DNA from: Bradyrhizobium canariense
GTDB taxonomy: Bacteria > Pseudomonadota > Alphaproteobacteria > Rhizobiales > Xanthobacteraceae
DNA: 64,000 nucleotides
Reading direction: 5' to 3'
NCBI RefSeq assembly: GCF_018130465.1
Contig: NZ_JAFCKJ010000014.1
Coordinates: 1 to 64,000 of the forward strand
Shown here one piece after another: positions 61,821 to 64,000 of this stretch. The notes beneath the pieces are model-generated. The model made no database searches. It saw only the letters and a program-made list of their open reading frames with translations, and was not told the origin of the DNA. A program made the translations under genes and the position numbers. Within the stretch, counting starts at the first letter, position 1; each line of letters starts with the position of its first letter.

Positions 61821-62138
61821 ATGAGCCCGGATCCAAAGGCTCCGATTACGCCGACACCGCGCGAGCGCGAGCTGATGATGTTGATCGCGCGCGGAATGCA
61901 GAACAAGAACATAGCCTACGAACTCAAGATCTCGGAGAACACGGTGCGGGCGCACATCGGCAACATCATGCGCAAATACCGCCTTCAGAACCGGACCCAG
62001 ATCGCAATCAGCTTCGCGCTGCATGCGGCGCCGCCATCGCTCCGCCGCGACCTGGCCAATGGCGGCGGCTATTCGACGACGGCAGCGCCGGCCAAGGCGC
62101 TCGCGCAGAATACGCGGGTGCCGACCGCGCCGGATTGA
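61821..62138 (+). CDS. Solo LuxR-type HTH protein
   Basis: A 105-residue protein that is little more than a LuxR DNA-binding domain (about 12-70): TPRERELMMLIARGMQNKNI and SENTVRAHIGNIMRKYRLQN. There is no receiver or autoinducer domain. GGGAGG sits nine bases before ATG 61821, 48 bp after the permease gene on the same strand. It may be the last gene of the exporter operon and regulate it or the curlin-like genes. Confidence 0.85.
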   Translation: MSPDPKAPITPTPRERELMMLIARGMQNKNIAYELKISENTVRAHIGNIMRKYRLQNRTQIAISFALHAAPPSLRRDLANGGGYSTTAAPAKALAQNTRVPTAPD

Positions 62139-62289
62139 CCGTTCCGGCCACAATCCCTTGCGTCATTTCGGGCGAAACACCCAAGTCCGGGGTCAACGGC
62201 ACCGCGATAAAATATTTCTCTTTATTAGAATTCGGATTTTTGTTAGGTATTTTTCACTCCGGCCCAAGGAAGAGGGGCGTATCGCGATC

Positions 62290-62690
62290 GTCACGAACGC
62301 GGGCCGGACGGCGGTGGACGTGGATCACATCGGCGCGAAAGGCTTCGCAGGGCGGGCAACCGTGAGCGAAGGCATCGCGCGCACGACCGGTGTGATCGGC
62401 GTACGGCCAAATCGTGTCGTCCTGGCGCCCGGGGTCTGTGCGCCAAGTCTTGCGGTGATGTGGCGGCCCAACCGGGTCCGCGCATCAGCCATCCGCAAGG
62501 CGACGGGGGCAATAGTGCATCGCTCCCCGGGGAGAGCACGACATAAGCCGTTCCAACCATTGCGCAGGGAAAGGCCGGGATGCTCCGGTTGCCCTGTTTC
62601 CCCGCTGTGCATTGTAGCGCAATCTGCTCCTGGCATAGCGGACCAATAGGAGCCAGCCGGCTCCCGGTCTTCCCTGCGCCCTCTTTCATT
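62290..62690 (-). repeat. Degenerate dispersed element (non-coding)
   Basis: Within the gene-free 62139-63012 stretch. Minus-strand translation gives GNRSIPAFPCAMVGTAYVVL and PPSPCGWLM-type peptides that I remember as a frequently mis-annotated, highly repeated Bradyrhizobium sequence. It has no ribosome site or domain. I treat it as a repeat, not a gene; identification is from memory. The flanking 62139-62289 holds nothing I can name. Confidence 0.4.
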
Positions 62691-62770
62691 GGGGGTGAGG
62701 CATCGAGGCAAAGCTCGGGCGAACACGCCGCGAGGATGCGATCCCATGTCAGTTATTCAACAACAGTCTC

Positions 62771-62862
62771 GTGCCCCGGACGCAGCGCAGCGCTCCTTCA
62801 GCGGTGCGCTGCAGAGCCGGGGCCCATGCAGCGGCGATCGGCGCTACGTCCGGGACATGAGA
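62771..62862. repeat. Dispersed palindromic repeat R1, copy b
   Basis: Begins GTGCCCCGGACGCAGCGCAG and ends GTCCGGGACATGAG, with the inner CAGCGGTGCGCTGCAGAGCC matching copy a at 2536-2673. It is shorter than copy a, lacking the second internal GGGTCCCGG block. Confidence 0.75.
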
Positions 62863-62927
62863 GCAGGCAATGAGATATCCGTGGACGCCCGGCCGCCTCC
62901 CAATCACTTCTGCATGCCGCTCCGCTC

Positions 62928-62945
62928 TTGTAACAAAACCGTCAT
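62928..62945 (+). promoter_or_regulatory. Candidate Pho box
   Basis: TTGTAAC-AAAA-CCGTCAT: two 7-bp half-sites with 11-bp period, 67 bp upstream of a phosphatase-type gene. The layout resembles PhoB boxes (CTGTCAT-N4-CTGTCAT), though each half-site deviates at two or three positions. Confidence 0.35.
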
Positions 62946-63012
62946 GCAGCGAAACTAAACGAAGCCGGGGGCCGCGGTTGGCGGCCAAGCTGCCTCGCAG
63001 GGAGAGATTTTG

Positions 63013-64000
63013 ATGCGTCGTTCACTGGTGTTGCTGTCAGCCGGACTGACAGTGCTGTCCACCGGACTTGCCTCCACGGGATTTGCCTCCGCCGAGAACA
63101 ACACGCCCCGTAACCTGATCCTGTTCATTCCGGACGGTCTGCGGGCGCTGAAGGTCACACCCGAGACCGCCCCCGCAATGGCCGAAATCCGCGACAAGGG
63201 CGTCAATTTCAAGAATTCGCACTCGCTGTTCCCGACCTTCACCATGGCCAACGGCTCGGCGATGTCGACCGGCCATTATCTCGGTGATACCGGCGTGTTC
63301 TCCAACACGATCTGGACCAACTACACCTCTGTGCCCGCAGGCGATACCGTGGTCCCCTTCATCGAGAACGACGCCGTGCTCGGCGACATCGACGAGCATT
63401 TCAAGGGCGACTATCTCAATGAAGACACGATCCTGAAGTTGGCCCGCGACAAGGGGCTGAGCACGGCGGCTATCGGCAAGGTCGGCCCGACCTACCAGTT
63501 CGACCACACCGACAAGCCTGAGAAACCCGGCCTGCATTCGGTCGTGTTCGACGACTCCACCGGCGGCAAGAACGGCGTGGCGCTGTCGGACGAGGTCAAG
63601 GCCGCTCTCACCAAGGCTGGCCTGCCCCTCGCGACGCCGCCGCGCGGCGACAATTCCAAGGCGGGCGATGCGAAGACGCCGGGCACCATTGTCGCCAACG
63701 TCGCGCAGCAGGCCTATTTCGCCGACGTCGCGGCCAAGGTCGTGCTGCCGATGTTCAAGGCGCGCAACAAGCCGTTCGTGCTGGTTTTCTGGTCGCGCGA
63801 CCCCGACGGCAGCCAGCACAACACCGGCGACAGCCTCAACCAGATCATGCCCGGCATCAACGGGCCGACCTCGATGGCCGGCATCAAGAATGCCGACAAC
63901 AACCTCGCCCAGCTCCGCAAGGCGCTGGACGAGCTCGGCCTTGCCGCCAACACCAACATCATGGTTCAGGCCGACCACGGCTTCTCGACCATCTCCAAGG
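63013..64000 (+). CDS. Type I phosphodiesterase/nucleotide pyrophosphatase-family protein (cut by window end)
   Basis: The first 329 codons of a secreted alkaline-phosphatase-superfamily enzyme. Signal peptide (about 1-27, LLSAGLTVLSTGLASTGFAS). Metal/nucleophile region LILFIPDGLRALKV, then FPTFTMANGSAMSTGHYLGD, where the Thr of PTFT is the usual nucleophile position. Later VFWSRDPDGSQHNTGD and, at the edge, QADHGFSTISK provide further metal ligands. GGAGAG precedes ATG 63013. It probably hydrolyses phosphodiester or phosphomonoester bonds in the periplasm. It continues beyond the window. Confidence 0.88.
   Translation, partial: MRRSLVLLSAGLTVLSTGLASTGFASAENNTPRNLILFIPDGLRALKVTPETAPAMAEIRDKGVNFKNSHSLFPTFTMANGSAMSTGHYLGDTGVFSNTIWTNYTSVPAGDTVVPFIENDAVLGDIDEHFKGDYLNEDTILKLARDKGLSTAAIGKVGPTYQFDHTDKPEKPGLHSVVFDDSTGGKNGVALSDEVKAALTKAGLPLATPPRGDNSKAGDAKTPGTIVANVAQQAYFADVAAKVVLPMFKARNKPFVLVFWSRDPDGSQHNTGDSLNQIMPGINGPTSMAGIKNADNNLAQLRKALDELGLAANTNIMVQADHGFSTISK

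Noticed and set aside
62023-62649. A 208-codon plus-strand frame after the solo LuxR gene
   Set aside because: It starts inside the LuxR gene in another frame and continues through what looks like a dispersed repeat, with no domain.

Overview
The window looks like chromosomal DNA from a Bradyrhizobium-type alphaproteobacterium (Nitrobacteraceae). This rests on high GC throughout, protein families typical of that group (PccA-type carboxylase, HDFNN-motif hybrid kinases, GbsR/DUF4166/TIGR01777 operon, RopB/Omp25-like barrel, FixJ-type regulator), and several families of short dispersed palindromic repeats that I associate with Bradyrhizobium genomes. The assignment is inferred from the sequence alone; no search was run.

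Layout. 0-13.7 kb: envelope and housekeeping genes (TolA/TonB-like protein, aldo/keto reductase, mgtE, two tandem polysaccharide deacetylases, a run of small uncharacterised proteins, a thioredoxin-reductase-like flavoprotein, a Crp/Fnr regulator, tRNA-Leu(GAG), a FliN-like protein, lipB, a short DnaB/RecA-like ATPase). 13.7-27.4 kb: a tautomerase/LysR pair, the GbsR-DUF4166-TIGR01777 operon, two hybrid histidine kinases, acylphosphatase plus a PEP-mutase-family enzyme, pccA and a zinc metallopeptidase-like protein. 27.4-39.1 kb: transporters (MFS, ArsB-like), a sugar-acid locus (GntR and MFS divergent from an enolase-superfamily dehydratase, an SDR and an idonate-type dehydrogenase), a DUF3280-like protein and a NarL-type two-component pair. 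39.1-49 kb: an aromatic-acid catabolic island (extradiol dioxygenase divergent from MhpR-like regulator, MhpA-like hydroxylase, FAH-family hydrolase, three solute-binding proteins with no permease genes, a second IclR regulator). 49-54.7 kb: ArsR/SRPBCC pair, serine hydrolase, outer-membrane barrel, SDR, GNAT. 54.8-62.1 kb: a run of small secreted proteins made of curlin-like repeats, a FixJ-type regulator, a MacA/MacB-like exporter in three genes and a solo LuxR protein. The right edge cuts a phosphodiesterase/phosphatase-type gene.

The most interesting region is 54.8-57.8 kb. Four consecutive secreted proteins carry different sets of Q-x-G-x-x-N repeats, with a fifth small secreted protein behind them. 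A perfect CTAGTC-N6-GACTAG palindrome lies upstream of the first gene and downstream of a FixJ-type regulator gene. No csgG, csgE or csgF homologue is in the window. I read it as a regulated, multi-subunit functional-amyloid locus of unusual composition.

Repeats are the second theme. Four or five families of 60-140 bp palindromic elements sit between genes. In both copies of one family the first bases of the element supply the TAG stop codon of the adjacent gene. Tandem repeats with a 12-bp unit occur at three places, two of them inside coding sequence in frame.
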